From Karalla daura (Eukaryota; Chordata; Actinopteri; Chaetodontiformes; Leiognathidae), in the NCBI GenBank assembly GCA_029224185.1, contig CM055206.1:18485393-18549392 (forward strand): a stretch of 64,000 nucleotides of DNA, written 5' to 3'. A program made the position numbers and the translations under genes. Shown here piece after piece: positions 1-37,244 of the stretch. The first letter of the stretch is position 1, and every line of letters begins with the position of its first letter. Under the pieces are notes generated by a model. It worked only from the letters and a program-made list of their open reading frames with translations. It did not search any database and had not been told where the DNA came from.

Positions 1-95
1 AACTAATGATGACGATAATGACAATAACATACGAGTACTTGAGTTGTGTCTCTGTAATTGGCCCTCAGAGTCGGTCAGTGTCTGAGGCCACAGCA

Positions 96-325
96 GCTCA
101 GACCTGGTCTGCTCAGGCCTGGTCTGCTCAGACCTGGTCAGCTCAGACCTGGTCAGCTCAGGCCTGGTCTGCTCAGGCCTGGTCAGCTCAGACCTGGTCA
201 GCTCAGACCTGGTCTGCTCAGGCCTGGTCAGCTCAGACCTGGTCAGCTCAGACCTGGTCAGCTCAGGCCTGGTCAGCTCAGACCTGGTCTGCTCAGACCT
301 GGTCTGCTCAGACCTGGTCTGAGCT
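96..325. repeat. 15-bp minisatellite, about 15 copies
   Basis: The unit is GCTCAGACCTGGTCT. Copies differ almost only at two positions (GACCT/GGCCT and GGTCT/GGTCA), giving a readable variant map. Open frames through it are repeat artefacts. Confidence 0.9.
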
Positions 326-734
326 GCAGGTTTCTGTCGCTGAGGCCTGTTCTGCTCACAGAGACACGGAGTCTGTCCACGGGACGACTCGGCCGTGACC
401 AACGAGACGCTGTGACGTCTCAGCCTCAGCCTCAGCCCCGTCGTTCTCTGAGCCTGACGCCTGTTTCCTCTTACCTCACTCGTGTCGGAGCGTTTGCTGT
501 TGTCTTATGGAGTGAACCTTGACTGAAAAGGTTTTATTTTTATTGTTTGTGAACCCCCGGCATGAGCCCGGGACCCGCGGCGGTCCAGAACACTTGAACT
601 TCCTCAGCAGCTGCGTTTCGCTCCAGGCGTCTCCTGTGAGTTTGTAGCGCATCCTGTAGCCTGACTCAGAGCTTCTCATCAGGTCTGGAGCTACTCAGCA
701 GTGTAGTATTATGAGCTTCTCTCATTTCACGCTT

Positions 735-1200
735 TGCTGCTGAAATGTGGAAGCTGCAGTTCCTCAAACGACCACTTGGCGGCTGCCTCCAAAAGTGGGT
801 CAATCCCTATAGGCTCCCATATCAAAACTCGACAGAAGTAAATATGTTTGTTGCCTGGGATAAAACATTTAAAGCTCTGCAGCTAATGTGACGATCATGA
901 GTTGAGCTCCGCCTACTTTCCACCTGTGGTGGATTAGTGATGCGTTAGATGGATGCCAGCTGATTTTGCTGTTGTCTTCTCCAATGAGCTGAGGAGCTGT
1001 TCTGAGGTCACTATACTACAGGCAACAGTGTATCTGCATCCAAAACTGGGAGGCTGCAGTTCCTGGAACGACCACACGGGGGCAGCTCAGAAAAAACGAG
1101 TCGACCCTCATTGACCTAAAAGCAGAAACTAACGTGTTTGAGAGCCGGCTATGGAAACATTCAAAGCTCTACAGCTAATTTATAACTAATGTTAATGACC
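735..1200 (+). repeat. Two tandem copies of an interspersed repeat
   Basis: About 745-900 and 1050-1195 share the series: GCTGCAGTTCCT, AACGACCAC, a CTC/CTCA gap, AAACATT(T/C)AAAGCTCT, then (C/G)CAGCTAAT. The two look like diverged copies of one short fish repeat in the same orientation. I cannot name the family. Confidence 0.55.
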
Positions 1201-1564
1201 TACTGTTTTGTAACGGAGATGCCAAGACGATGTCTGGTGTCTGTAAACGAGTCTCTGCAGAAATGTCTGAGTGACATCACAGAGGCCGTGTCCTTTATAC
1301 GGTGTTTTGCACTGTGTGCACACTCTGTAGAGTATCTACAGTCTATAATATTATTATTACTATAGATCATACTCTATAGAGCAAACATACTGTATCAACA
1401 CACAGTCAAGCTGCTGATATTTCACCGCCTTCAAATCAGCAAAATCGTCGTTTTTAATGAGTCTTGTTGTTGTTGTGGTTCTTTAACACAGAAACAAGAA
1501 ACAACTTCCTTCAGTAATCCACTGGTTTGGATCTGGGTTAGAATCAAAGGCAGTCTCCATCTCG

Positions 1565-1566
<2 letters not shown>

Positions 1567-1601
<35 letters not shown>
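1567..1601. repeat. (GT)n microsatellite
   Basis: About 17 GT units. Others in this segment: 1788-1815, 3797-3840 as (CA)n, 4057-4100 and 5104-5164. Confidence 0.95.
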
Positions 1602-1602
<1 letters not shown>

Positions 1603-1783
1603 CTGCAGGCCTGGGGTAAACTCGGGGTTAATAATCCTGAGTGTGAAATGAGGCTGAACGCGCCCGGGGCTCTGTCGGCCTCCATCTTTGAACTCCGCAG
1701 GCTGAGAAACGGCAGCGAGACCAGAGCTCATGTTTCCCAGCAGAACGAGACCTGACAGACGTTTAGAGAGGCAACACACTGCA

Positions 1784-1817
<34 letters not shown>

Positions 1818-3566
1818 AGCGCACGACGTGGCATTCAACCAGACACCTTGTGCTAGTGGATGAGCATCGTCCCAGAGAGGAGACGCAGCTGTTTCACTGT
1901 CCCTCAGATCTGATCTCAACCTTCAGAGCATGAAACGTGAAATAGCAAAAACCCACTCCATCGATGTTGTTTCTGCATTTTTTCAGCAGTTGAAACTTTC
2001 ACAGTTACATGGAGATGTTGCTGTATATGTTGGTGATTATAACTGTATTTGTTTTTATCATTTCTATGTTTTTTTTCCACATGTACATCAGAGTTTAACC
2101 AGTGGCTTTGAGCTGTGATGATGTGCCATTACAGGTTTCTTGTACAGGGTTTGGCCACTAGAGGCGCCACAGAGGAACATCGTTAAAAGTTATGAAGTTA
2201 CATAAAGAAGTGATCGTGTTTGTCTCACAGACATGATGATGCTTTACTATGACGAAGGAGAAAAGTGAAAACTATTTAATGATGTTGATTCACTTCAATG
2301 TTAGTTTATATGCAGAAATATGAAGTAGTGAAGACTTGTAGAAAAATTATGTCAAATTGGACTTAGTTAATCTGAGATTTTATAGATTTTGATTTTATAG
2401 ATAAAATACCAGAAATGCACCATGCTGTATGTATTTCACACAGAATCTGAGAAAACTGAGACTATTTTTTCTTTCTTTTATTGATCCTCTTTTGAGGTGA
2501 ATTGAGAGGATTTAAACCCCGGAGAGAAGCGTGTCCCACCTGCTGCAGCAGCTCCAGAGAGACTTTAATAGTGACATCAATGAGAAGGAAAAAGACTTTG
2601 TGAGCGCTTGTTAAAGGTGCTGGACTCTGCTGGGGTTCTGTCGACTGTGTTGAGATGATTTCCTGAACTTGTTTTTTTCTTTTGCATGATTTTGACTGGA
2701 CGACAGCGTCACAGACCAGCTGTCCGTCTGCTGTACAGACTGTAGATACGTTACTGTGTGCATGTGAGGATTAGTTTGTTTCTTATCTATGTGTTGCATG
2801 TATTATAAAGCAGAGGTGGCCGATGTAAACACAGCTGTGAACATAGCAGAAGCAGAGGAAACAAGCTGCGCCCCTGGCTGCAAAACTCTTGGGATGCATC
2901 TGCAAAAAGACGTTTCTAGAAATAACTGAAGAAGCTGTTTACAGGCCACGGTCCTTTGGCTTTGTTTCCAGCAGCGTTGTGCACTCAGGGTTGAGTTGAA
3001 CCTTGAGGGTCTCGAGTGCAATTGTGTGTTTGTGCCGTGGCTGAATGTAGAGACGTTCACTGAGATGCTTTTTGTGTAGAGTCGTAATTTCAATAAATCT
3101 TTGCAGAAATGTCTGGGTCTTCCTTGGTGTTTCTGCTGGACAGTGAAACCATGTGGTTTACGTGGATCAGGGACTGTAACCTCTGGCTGGATCGCATTAA
3201 CTCTGATAAATAGATAAAGTGGATAAAGCTGCTTTCTTTTCACATCAGCCCTTCCAACACTTGGCCTGCAGCTGCACTTAGCCTCCCTCACATCATGACT
3301 TCAGGAGAGAAGAAGTCAAGAAAAAACTGTAGAAACTGAATTCTGACGATTTTTCAACCGACAAAAGCCAAAAATGTAAGAAAGAGAATAAGAGAAGTGT
3401 GAGAAACTCTACGCGTGTCCATGTTTATTTTGCTCGTTTTACATGATGCATTTTCAGCAGACTTGTCGTGGAGGACATGTTTACACTGCACAGGTTCTGC
3501 TCCTACGGTGGAAGTCTCCGGTTCGGACTCGTCTCCCTGCAGCTTCGACCGAGACGAAACGATCGG

Positions 3567-3664
3567 ACTGAGAAACGAAACACGCCAGCGGCTCAGCTCT
3601 GAGAAACGAAACACGCCAGCGGCTCAGCTCTGAGAAACGAAACACGCCAGCGGCTCAGCTCTGA
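3567..3664. repeat. 31-bp tandem repeat, three copies
   Basis: The unit starts CTGAGAAACGAAACACGCCA and ends GCGGCTCAGCT. The three copies are essentially identical, which suggests recent amplification. Confidence 0.9.
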
Positions 3665-3795
3665 GCTCAGAGCCCCGGAGACGGCACGATGGAGAGACAC
3701 GAGCCCGTCATGAGAGGAGGAGAACATAAGTCACTGACGCCTGGGATGAAATGCTTCAGCATTTGTTATTTTTTTAAGTTCTGGAAAGCCAGACT

Positions 3796-3843
<48 letters not shown>

Positions 3844-4053
3844 TGTGTTTCCCCAGTGACATCCTGTCCTGTTGGAAGAAGCCGAACGCATTGAGAAGTG
3901 AACGGTCTCAGGTGGAAACTTCCAGAACATCCAGACGAGTTGGAAAGAAAACGTCCGCTGCTGTTTGTCTCCCACACGAAGACGTTTCACGCTCGAAGGA
4001 CGAGGAGCGAGGTCAGGGAGCGCTGCAGGCCCCGGGCCCCGGGCCCCAGGACG

Positions 4054-4102
<49 letters not shown>

Positions 4103-5105
4103 CTGTTTATTTCTGGACACACGAACATGAACATGTTTAAAATTGTGCATTCAGCTGAAATCATCAGAGGAAAGTACATTCCTGAATCCATCATAATATT
4201 ATAGATAATAATAATAATAATAATAATCAATAAGTAGTTTAGTAGTGTGTTAGTTGTGTCTCATCGATGCTTCAGTAGGTGTTTCTCTGACATCAGCTTC
4301 TTAAATGTAAATGTTATTTGGTTTCTCCACTGCTTTAGACTTTATAATTCCTGGTCTCATGATCACTGCTTCCAAATTACAGACAGATTAAGATTAAGAG
4401 AACCTGATTTGGGAAAGGTTCTGGATGAAAGTCGGCTCCAGCTTGTTCTGTGTGGCAGATGAACAGCAGGTGGAATTAGACGTTTTCCCTCCACGAGGAA
4501 AGATGAGGAAGCCTCAGTGAGTCTGGGACGAGACGAACACTTTGTTTCTTTGTTAAAATACTTTGTGGGAGAGACAGAACAGCACCAGAGAAAACATTCG
4601 CAATGCTGAAATTTTCAAAGTAAAAGCATGATTCTAACTTCATTTTACTCTGTTTATAATTCATACAAGATTTACCAGCCTGTTGCCTGCGTAATAAAAC
4701 AAGGTAAATATCCATTTTAATAAAATACTGACAAAAAGAAAACACTTAGAAATGTGTGGCAAAGCACAACGCATCACCCCATAAAGTAGCATTTGTCATA
4801 AAATCACTTCCTCTACGTACAACGAGTTTCACTGACACCACTGTGACCTTTGACCTCTCGCTCTCTCTCTCTCTCTCTCCCCGGTCGACCTGCAGCTCGC
4901 TCGCCCCTTGGCTCGGTGTGGCTCCAGCAGCAGACAGATGTTTAATTTCATGTAAACGTCACATCCTAACAACTGGAAGCATCTACAGCGACTGTGTGCG
5001 TGTTCATGCGAGTGAATCTGTGTTTTTTTCCTCCTGAAAAAAACTGAAACTGACAGCGATGCTGCTGGAGCTGCACGGAGGCCTCGCCCTGCAGCCTGGG
5101 CTGCG

Positions 5106-5143
<38 letters not shown>

Positions 5144-6585
5144 TGTGTGTGTGTGTGTGTGTGTGAGACACCCTGCAGCTATTGTTGTTTCACTGATGCT
5201 CACAAGCCTGACGTCACCGTGTTTCTCAACAGAGCTGCAACAACTCGTCCATTAGCAGAACAATCGATGACTATTCTGCGAACGTATCAGTCAATTTTAG
5301 CCTTTAAAAATTTTTTTTTCGCAAATTTTGTCCAAATCCTGATGCCCCACCATACAACGAACAGCGTCATACAGCGAAATGCTGTTTCTAGTTCTCCTTC
5401 TTATGCACAAAATAATTACCTGTGAGAACAAGTTATTATCTTGTGCACACCTTAAAAAATACCACCTGCTGAGACTTTCTAGAGGCCTCGTACTGTAGAT
5501 AGGCTTCAAAAACCTGAATATTTTCTGAATGTGAGCAAAACAAGACTCCTGTTGGTCTTTTTGGTTTTCATGCCAAATGAATCAACAAAAAACAAACTGA
5601 TCAATCAGCCCATTAAAAGGCAGATTAGTTGATGATAACTGATCGTTTGTTGCAGCTGCAGAGACCTCAGGTCTGACAGGCCACCGGCTCAGAACAGCCT
5701 GCTAGTTTCCCCTTCCTCTTCCTCTTCCTCTTCCTCTCCTCCACCTGCTTGGTCGAACCTCCTGCCTCTCGCCTCACCCACCTGCAGCGTGTGACGGCCA
5801 GAGTTCTGTCGCCTGCTGCCACTCAAACGTGAATCCACAGAAAGAAAACAAAAAGCTGCTTTATGAGTTTCCACCGGTGCAGAGCGCTCCACCGAGTGTG
5901 TTTGTGTTCAGTGCGAGCAGAGAGTACGGGCAGCACGCTCTGATGCTCAGGTGTTTATGTACAGGTGGAACACATTCAACAGATCCGCTCCCAGTGCAGC
6001 GTCGCGTCATGCTACGGCACATCTCAGCGCTGCAGCGTCTCTTCAGACTCCATCAACACGTCTTCAACTGAGAGCTCGCACAGCCGCTTTGCATCAAAAC
6101 ACCAGCGGGCTGGAGCTTCACAGGTCACGTCGACAGGTAGCAGGATGTGACAGAACAGGTCTGGACAGACTGGTCACACACCTCCACCTGGTGTGAGCGC
6201 CACAGCCGCAGGTGCTTTCGCTTCATCGCGAAGAGTAAAAAAACAGCGAGTGTGAGTGAGTGGAGCAAGCAGAAATAAATAAATAAATAAATAAATAGAT
6301 ATCCTACTTTAACTAGGCTGCAGCTGCAGCTGCAGGACTCTGTAGATATAATAAAATACTGTGATCTGAACATGTAGAATAACACCTCTGCTGAGCAGCG
6401 TGAACACGGACCAGAGTCACCTGTACAGAAGCAGGTTCACCGCCAGCCGGGACCAGGCGACTGCCTGGCAGGAAGCCTCCAGACGGCCGCGGTGCGTTCA
6501 GGTGCCCTCGGGACACTCAGACATTTGAGACGTTAGAGGTGTGTTTACATTCAGTGACGCTCCACCTGAACCTGTGTGTTCTCCC

Positions 6586-6616
6586 TTCTTCTTCTTCTTC
6601 TTCTTCTTCTTCTTCT
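6586..6616. repeat. (CTT)n microsatellite
   Basis: About ten CTT units in otherwise unique sequence. Confidence 0.9.
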
Positions 6617-6985
6617 CTGCTTTTATTTTGGCGGGAAATGGCAGGAAAAAACATTCTCACGCCTTCGAAAGCTCCGGAAGAGCGAGACTAATCGTTGGAC
6701 ATCGAGCTAAGAGTAGAAACTAATACTGACACTTACTCAAACTTTAAATTCTCAGCTGCAGTAATGGTGAAATAAAAAAGAGTGATTCTTCTTTTTTAAA
6801 TAACTTGTGTAAACATGCAAAAAATACTAAATGAGAATAATTCTTTAAATCCCACAATACGACGTGTTCAGGGACAGACGGGTCGCTGCGCTCGGTCGGA
6901 TGGAGTCGGGTTCTTATTGCCAAAGATGTGAAGGTGAGACAGGTTCGCCCTCCTTCTGCTTGTTATAAAAGTAAATTTAGCCTTA

Positions 6986-6991
6986 TTTATT
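6986..6991 (-). terminator. clvs2: clvs2 candidate poly(A) signal AATAAA
   Basis: A minus-strand AATAAA about 730 bp past the clvs2 stop. Mammalian CLVS2 has a long 3' UTR, so later signals could be used instead. Confidence 0.25.
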
Positions 6992-7397
6992 TGTCTGGCT
7001 CGACCTCCTTCCTGTCCTGCTGGATCAGACGCTCCGCTCGTCTCCAGAACATGGAGTCGTTTTTGAGTTTCCCTAGTGGCAGAGGAAGCAGATGAACAGC
7101 CCGTCAGAGAAACTACAGAAAGAGGCTGAAAGGAAAGAACAATTAAAAAAACTCCAGATGTAAAGGGAAGTTTGCTTTTTCCAAGACATTACTGACAGTC
7201 CAGACGCCTGTGTACCCCCCCCCCCCCCCACCCCCCACCCCCTCCCAGCAAACTCCCAGTAAACCCAGTGGCTGCCACACAATCTCATCTCTGCTGCGGA
7301 TCCTGAGCCATTATTTCACTCAAGTTTCTGTACAAAGACGGAAAGAAAAGCTGCGTCCCATCTGGATCATCAGGATTTCCAGTTTGTCTTTCCCTCC

Positions 7398-7411
<14 letters not shown>

Positions 7412-7428
<17 letters not shown>

Positions 7429-7447
7429 GCTGTGTGTGTGTGTGTGT
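7412..7447. repeat. 36-bp perfect palindrome from opposed CA and TG tracts
   Basis: A (CA)n run passes through AGCT into a (TG)n run with no spacer, giving two 18-nt arms centred between 7429 and 7430. It lies about 270 bp past the clvs2 stop, probably in the 3' UTR. Confidence 0.85.
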
Positions 7448-7717
7448 CGTTGGAATTGGCACTTGACAAATAACTAAATAAATAAATATATAATAGAACA
7501 TCGCGGGCGGCCTCTCCAGGTCTCTGCTTCCTGCGTTTTGATTTTTCCTCTCGAGTCCAGAAGAGAGGAGAGGGAGCGGGAAGCAGGAATCCTGCAGCGT
7601 CAGTGCATCTCCAGAGGGCGGAGCTTCCGGGGTGTGGGCGTGGCTTCCAGCAGGTGCACAGGTGAGTCCGTCTGGCGCGTGGTGGGGCTTCGACGGCCGG
7701 GTCCCGCCCCTGGGCGG

Positions 7718-32043
<24,326 letters not shown>

Positions 32044-32839
32044 CCTGGGCAGCAACAGGGTGGTGGTGGTGATGGGGGAGGGAGGGGAAGGGGGGGTAGG
32101 ACCAGCCCTCTGTGGTGCCTTCACGGTCTCCCTGTCACACTTCAGATGATGGAGGAGGCCTGCTGATCCTGAAATCCACCCTGACGTACCGCTGTGATCC
32201 TGCTGCGATGCAGCATCATCCGACTCTCACTTTTACGCGCATCCTCTCCTCCTTCCTCCTCCTCCTCCTCCTCCTCCTCCTCCTTCTTTTAGGATTTAAC
32301 TTTACAGTGCTTTTCTCGCCCTCCTCGTCCTCCTGCATGCACGGCGAGGCTCAGCCAGGTGGAGCAGGCTTCAGGCGGAGCATCCAACCTGCTGCTGGTG
32401 GCGCTGGAGCTGGAGCTGGAGCGGGAGGTGCAGGTGGAGGCGGCCTGTGCATCCCTCCATGTCAGTCTCCGTCTGTCTGCAGCACAAAGACGGCGACAGG
32501 CTCACCGTCTCTCCTCTCCCTCCCTCCCTCCCCCCCGGCGTCGCCTGCAGCGCTCGACCCCTGCAGCAGCACCTGCTACACCACCACCACCAGCGGCACC
32601 ATCAGCACCACCACACCACCGTCCTCCTCCTCCTCCTTCCTCCTGCTGCTCCTCCTCCGCCCGCAGACACACTGATGCTCACTCGCCTCTTCCTCCGCAG
32701 CTTCGCTCTGCTCCTCCTCCTCTTTCTCCGCTCCTCATCCTCCTCCTCCTCTTCAAACGGAGGTTGTTTTTTTTAACAAAAAAAGAAAGAGGATAAACAG
32801 GTGCTGGATGTGTCTCTCTCCCTGCTGCCGCTTTCTGGG

Positions 32840-33260
32840 TCTCCGAGAGAGAGAGTGAGAGAGAGGGAGGGAGGGAGGGGGTGGATGGATGGATGGGTGG
32901 ATGGATGGAGGAGGGGTGGATGGAGGAGGGGAGGGGATTAAAGAGGCTCCGCTCCTCCCGCTGCCGCCGCCGTCTGTCCGGGGGAGAAAAGTGACAACAG
33001 GAGAGAGGGAGGGGGAGGGAGGAGGGAGGAGGGAGACAGAGATAGAAGGAGGGAGGGAGAGAGGATGAGGTAGAAGGATGAGAGAGAGAAAGGAAGATAG
33101 AGAGATCGTGAGGAAGACAGAAAGATAGGTGAGAGAGAGAGAGAGGGAGAGAGAGAGGGAGAGAGAGTCCAGCAGGGGGTGTCAGGGTGGGGGAGGGAGA
33201 AAAAGGGGTGGAGTGTGAGATGATGAAAAGGCAGAGTGGATGTGATGGAGGGAGGAGGGA
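32840..33260 (+). other. Polypurine (GA-rich) tract upstream of clvs2
   Basis: About 420 bp strongly biased to G and A on the plus strand, with GAGAGAGAG, GGAGGGAGG and GGATGGATGG sub-repeats. Such tracts can form triplex DNA and often sit near fish promoters. It is not coding. Confidence 0.7.
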
Positions 33261-33861
33261 GGAGGAGTGGGTGACACCACTTCCTGTCCACAGGTGGAGC
33301 ACCTTCACTGTCTGATTTACCAGACATGTAGTGTTCAAGTTAGTTTTTATTTTGTGTGTTTTTGTTTTCAGAGCAGGAAGACTGATGAAACCAGGGGTGA
33401 ATGGGGGTGGGGTGGGGGGGGGGGGGGGGGGTGGGGGGGGTCCCCAGAGGGACTTCTGAAAGCCTGGAGGAGAAGATGGAGGGTTCATCATGAGTTTATG
33501 GGGGTTGTTGTTCATTGTTCTCTGCCTTCAGTGACGCTCTGATGTGGTTGAGAGAGAGACTTATTCTTCCTCCTTCTTCTTCTTCCACTTCCTCAAGACC
33601 CTTCTGCTTGTTCTTCTCCTTTATCTTCAGGTTCTTCTCCATCCTTGTTCTTCATGGCGTGTGGTCTTCATCATCTTTACTGTTGACAGAACATTCTATC
33701 CTATTCTATTCTAATATATTCTATTCAATCGACAATCAAAGACATAGGCAATAAATAACATGCACACAAAATTGTCTAACAATATCAAAGAAGTATGTGA
33801 AGTAGAATTAATAAAACATCTGTAAAGTATGATTCTCATGTGAAACTGACATGTGCTGCCT

Positions 33862-34046
33862 GTTATGACGCAGTGGATTGGTGAACAGCACTTTGACCTC
33901 ACAGCCTGAAGGTCTCTGGTTCAACTCCCAGTCTGCCCAGAGGGTTTTTATACATCTGGTCTTTAATGTGGAGTTTGCATTTCCTCCTGGTGCGTGCATG
34001 TGTTTATCTGCAGCTGCTCTCTCACAGTCCAAAACATGCATGGAGA
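33862..34046 (+). mobile_element. tRNA-derived SINE-like element
   Basis: It has a GCAGTGG A-box-like start, GGTTCAACTCC as a B box at about 33920, then a GTGGAGTTTGCATTTCCTCC body and CACAGTCCAAAACATGCA end. This arrangement is common in fish SINEs. It is diverged and has no clear A-tail. Confidence 0.5.
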
Positions 34047-34309
34047 ATCTACTGCTCCTCTGTGTAAATGTGAGAGTGAAAGGTGTGTGTGTGTGTCCCT
34101 TTGTACCAACCACAATGTGGGTGACAGCACCTAAGAGACGTTTTCTGTCCAGTATTGATGAGACTTCATTGATCCACCTTCATGGAGTGAAACAGAGCGA
34201 GGGTCTGTCTCCTCTGACTGACATGTGGGGGCTCTGAGGATGGAGAGGGAGGGAGGAGAAAGGTGTGTGTGTGTGTGTGTGGGTGGGTGGGTGGGGTGAA
34301 TAGATGGAT

Positions 34310-34368
34310 GCAGAGAGGAGGAGGAGGAGGGGGAGGAGGGGGAGGAGGGGGAGGAGGAGGAAGGGCTG
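34310..34368 (+). repeat. GAGGAGGGG-type purine repeat
   Basis: Tandem GAGGAGGGG units, G-rich on the plus strand. Confidence 0.8.
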
Positions 34369-34448
34369 TGGCACCTGCTGACCAGACAGCTGCACTTAAA
34401 CACGCTGCATTAATTTCTTTTGTGTCGCCCACTGATCTCTGCACTGAG

Positions 34449-34509
<61 letters not shown>

Positions 34510-34978
34510 ACAAACAGAAATGAACACAGAAATGAATACATGGTAAAATACCCTGCAAATGCAAACACTTCTCTCCCTACACTCTGGATTATATCAGATT
34601 ATCTTCATTTTTAAAGGATCAGTGTCCAAAAAAAGGACAATGGATGAAATGTAAATGAAATGTAATGAAATGTAACAACGTTTTACAATAAAATTCAGAA
34701 TAAAAACAGAAACCAAATGGAGCCTTTTACAACAAGTTGTGTTCATATTTCTGTAAAATCAAATGCCAGTAAAATACATCACAACATCATCACTGTAGTT
34801 CTAGTTAAAAGTGTTTTTGTTGCATTAGGAGAATATGTTACACATAGTAAAGAGAGATAAAATAAGAAATGTACTGAATGACATGATGTGTAGACTAAAG
34901 TGAAATAACAGAGCGTATACTTTACACTTGTTTGTATTTTTATAGAAGTGTAATAGGATGAGATATGGTTTCATATTA

Positions 34979-35010
<32 letters not shown>

Positions 35011-35283
35011 GTGTGTGTGTGTGTGTGTTCACAGGTGACTCAACTTGTGGGGCAGTGATTGGATAAGCGATCACAGGTGACGAGGACCAGTGGAGGACGA
35101 TGGATAAACTAAAGAAGGAGATAAACAACAAATAAAAACAGAAGATAGAGTTAAACAAACCTAAGTGACGTTGAGGTCTATGGAACCTAAAGGTCTGGGG
35201 GGGACATGGGGGTGGGGAGGGGGGAGCTCTTGAACAGAGGGGGGAGGATGAGGGTAAGTTACAGGGTCCCGGGGGGAGGCTGC

Positions 35284-35334
<51 letters not shown>

Positions 35335-35932
35335 CTCCCAGCTGTCGTTGGGCTGCTGAGGCTCTTTGACTGTGGCTCTGGACCGAGCAGCTGATTAGAA
35401 CCTGGACCTGAGGTCCGCTGGACTCCAGCCTCATTAATACTCTCATATTCTCTGCTCAGACACTCAGAGCGCTCCTCTGTCCGTCCAGCTGAAGGTTCTC
35501 AGCTGTCCTGAGGTGAATCCTCCTCGCTGTAATCGCTCCTGAAAAACAACATTTAGCTGTTGTTGTTTTGCACTGCACACAGAGCTGCTTCTGATCATTA
35601 ATTATTGAGGTGTTTTCATTTTTCTTCCTGAAATAGACTGTTGTTCTGGACTAAATGCATCAGTTTATTACAATTAAATGAAATTAACTTTACGTACTAA
35701 AATAATAAGAAAAATAATAAGAAAAAGAAAGAAGAGAGAGGACAAATTTACCAGAATAGTAAAATGAAAAGACTAGTAACTCTGAAGCAAGACATGTAGA
35801 TTACTTGGTAGTGACTAATAACAAAAAACAACAAACTATAATAACTATGATAACAATATGTGGTCAAGTCACACTTAAGGACATAAAGTATCTAGACTGA
35901 ACAATGTGCATTAAAACAGCGGAGGAGCCGGG

Positions 35933-35946
35933 GCGCCCCCTGCTGG
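35933..35946 (-). promoter_or_regulatory. CTCF-like motif, minus orientation
   Basis: The minus strand reads CCAGCAGGGGGCGC, a full match to the CTCF core consensus CCASYAGRKGGCRS. It lies in the clvs2-smpdl3a intergenic region. Confidence 0.55.
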
Positions 35947-36590
35947 TCACCGAAGGGAGACATCACTACTACCAGTCTGGAGGTCATGTTAGACCACGTA
36001 GCGAGTTTCATCGCTTCCTCTGATAATAATATTCTCATGCTCAGATTTGCGAGAGTCAAGAGTTGGTTGAGAAATGAACTTTATGATTGATGCAGAATGT
36101 TTCAATGACAGCTACAAATGATATGGACGTTTGTGCATGTTACAAATGAATAGGATTGTTCATTCACTTCACATTTTTCTTAAATAGTGAAAACAGAAGT
36201 TTCCACAGCCTGTTCAATAAAATGGGTCATAGTTATCTCACTGTGACAGGAAGAAAATATGATTTAAAATACAACTTTCTTGAGTAGTCACGCGTTTCAC
36301 TGAGTACAATTATAATCTGATGCTTGAAATATCAGATAGTAGAAGTACACTCACTTTCCTTCTGTGTTTGTGTCAAAACTGCAGCTAAGAAATATAAGTA
36401 GAAAAAACAGGAAAAATATTTCATTTTGCAATTCACATCCAATGATATTCTATGTGTCGTGCACAAAACGCCAGATTCAGCTCTAAACTGTTTCAGGCTC
36501 ATAGAAACACCTGATCTTGTAGCAGTTCCTCACTAATGTAAAGTGACTGCTCGTTCTCTGGTCTCTGAACTCTGTAGTTTCTCTGCAGAG

Positions 36591-36604
36591 GCAGCAGGTG
36601 GCAG
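36591..36604 (+). promoter_or_regulatory. CTCF-like motif, plus orientation
   Basis: GCAGCAGGTGGCAG matches 13 of 14 positions of CCASYAGRKGGCRS. It is about 650 bp from the minus-oriented motif at 35933, so the pair is divergent. Confidence 0.45.
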
Positions 36605-37244
36605 CACTGACCAATGTTTGAACCTGTCTCCAGCCTGAGACCTGTCTGTGGACAGTCCCATCCGTGCAGCTCATTGTGGCTGAGATGGAGATGTAAATGG
36701 TTTCAGCTGGACTTATCAGACTGAGCTGGAGGAGAACCAGGATCTAACATTGATAGATGTCCTGGAGATACTCTGGCTGTTGATTAGGGTCAGCTGAGGT
36801 CTGCTGGGAACCACAGTGATGGTCAGTGAGGTTTAAAACTTCCTGGGAAGAGAGAAGTCTATCCTCTATCCTTAAAGGCCTTGAAAAAGCCACAAAAAGG
36901 GGAGAGAACACAAAACTGAAGCTAATGTGGTTCTTCCAGTAAATGCTGCTGCGTTAATGGTTCCCTCACAGTTTTAGTTGTCGCGTGGATGTCGTCCGTC
37001 CATGATATCTGTGGGTGTCTCACCCCTCAGAGGAGGCAGAGGATGACTGGGGAATGAAGTCTGGAGAGATGCAGAGTCTCTGAGAAACTTTTCCTCTCTG
37101 CTGGGGGTCAGAACAGTGTCCCCCAGGTGGAATGAGACGGGTTGTAACCCCCCGACAGCGATCAAAGACTGGGGGGACACGCCACACCCCTCCGGTCCTC
37201 TGCAGGGCAAACTCACTGACCCTGCAACCAGAGCGGAGGGGAGG

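Larger units (their letters stand above)
1..7717. other. Region downstream of clvs2: no gene recognised
   Basis: Probably clvs2 3' UTR at the high end and intergenic DNA below. It contains the repeats listed separately plus AAAT repeats at 6274-6297 and a C-run at 7215-7246. 1900-3300, 5170-6240 and 6620-7200 are unique sequence in which I see no coding exon. Confidence 0.75.

Noticed and set aside
2154..2169. CTCF-like GGCCACTAGAGGCGCC
   Set aside because: It is one base short of the core consensus, so the GGC part is out of register.
2803..3291. 162-residue minus-strand frame in unique sequence
   Set aside because: No recognisable domain, no supporting splice structure, and composition like its surroundings.
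32679..33515. 278-residue Ser/Pro/Leu-rich minus-strand frame upstream of clvs2
   Set aside because: It is the complement of a polypurine tract; low complexity, no domain, and it passes through unrelated repeats.
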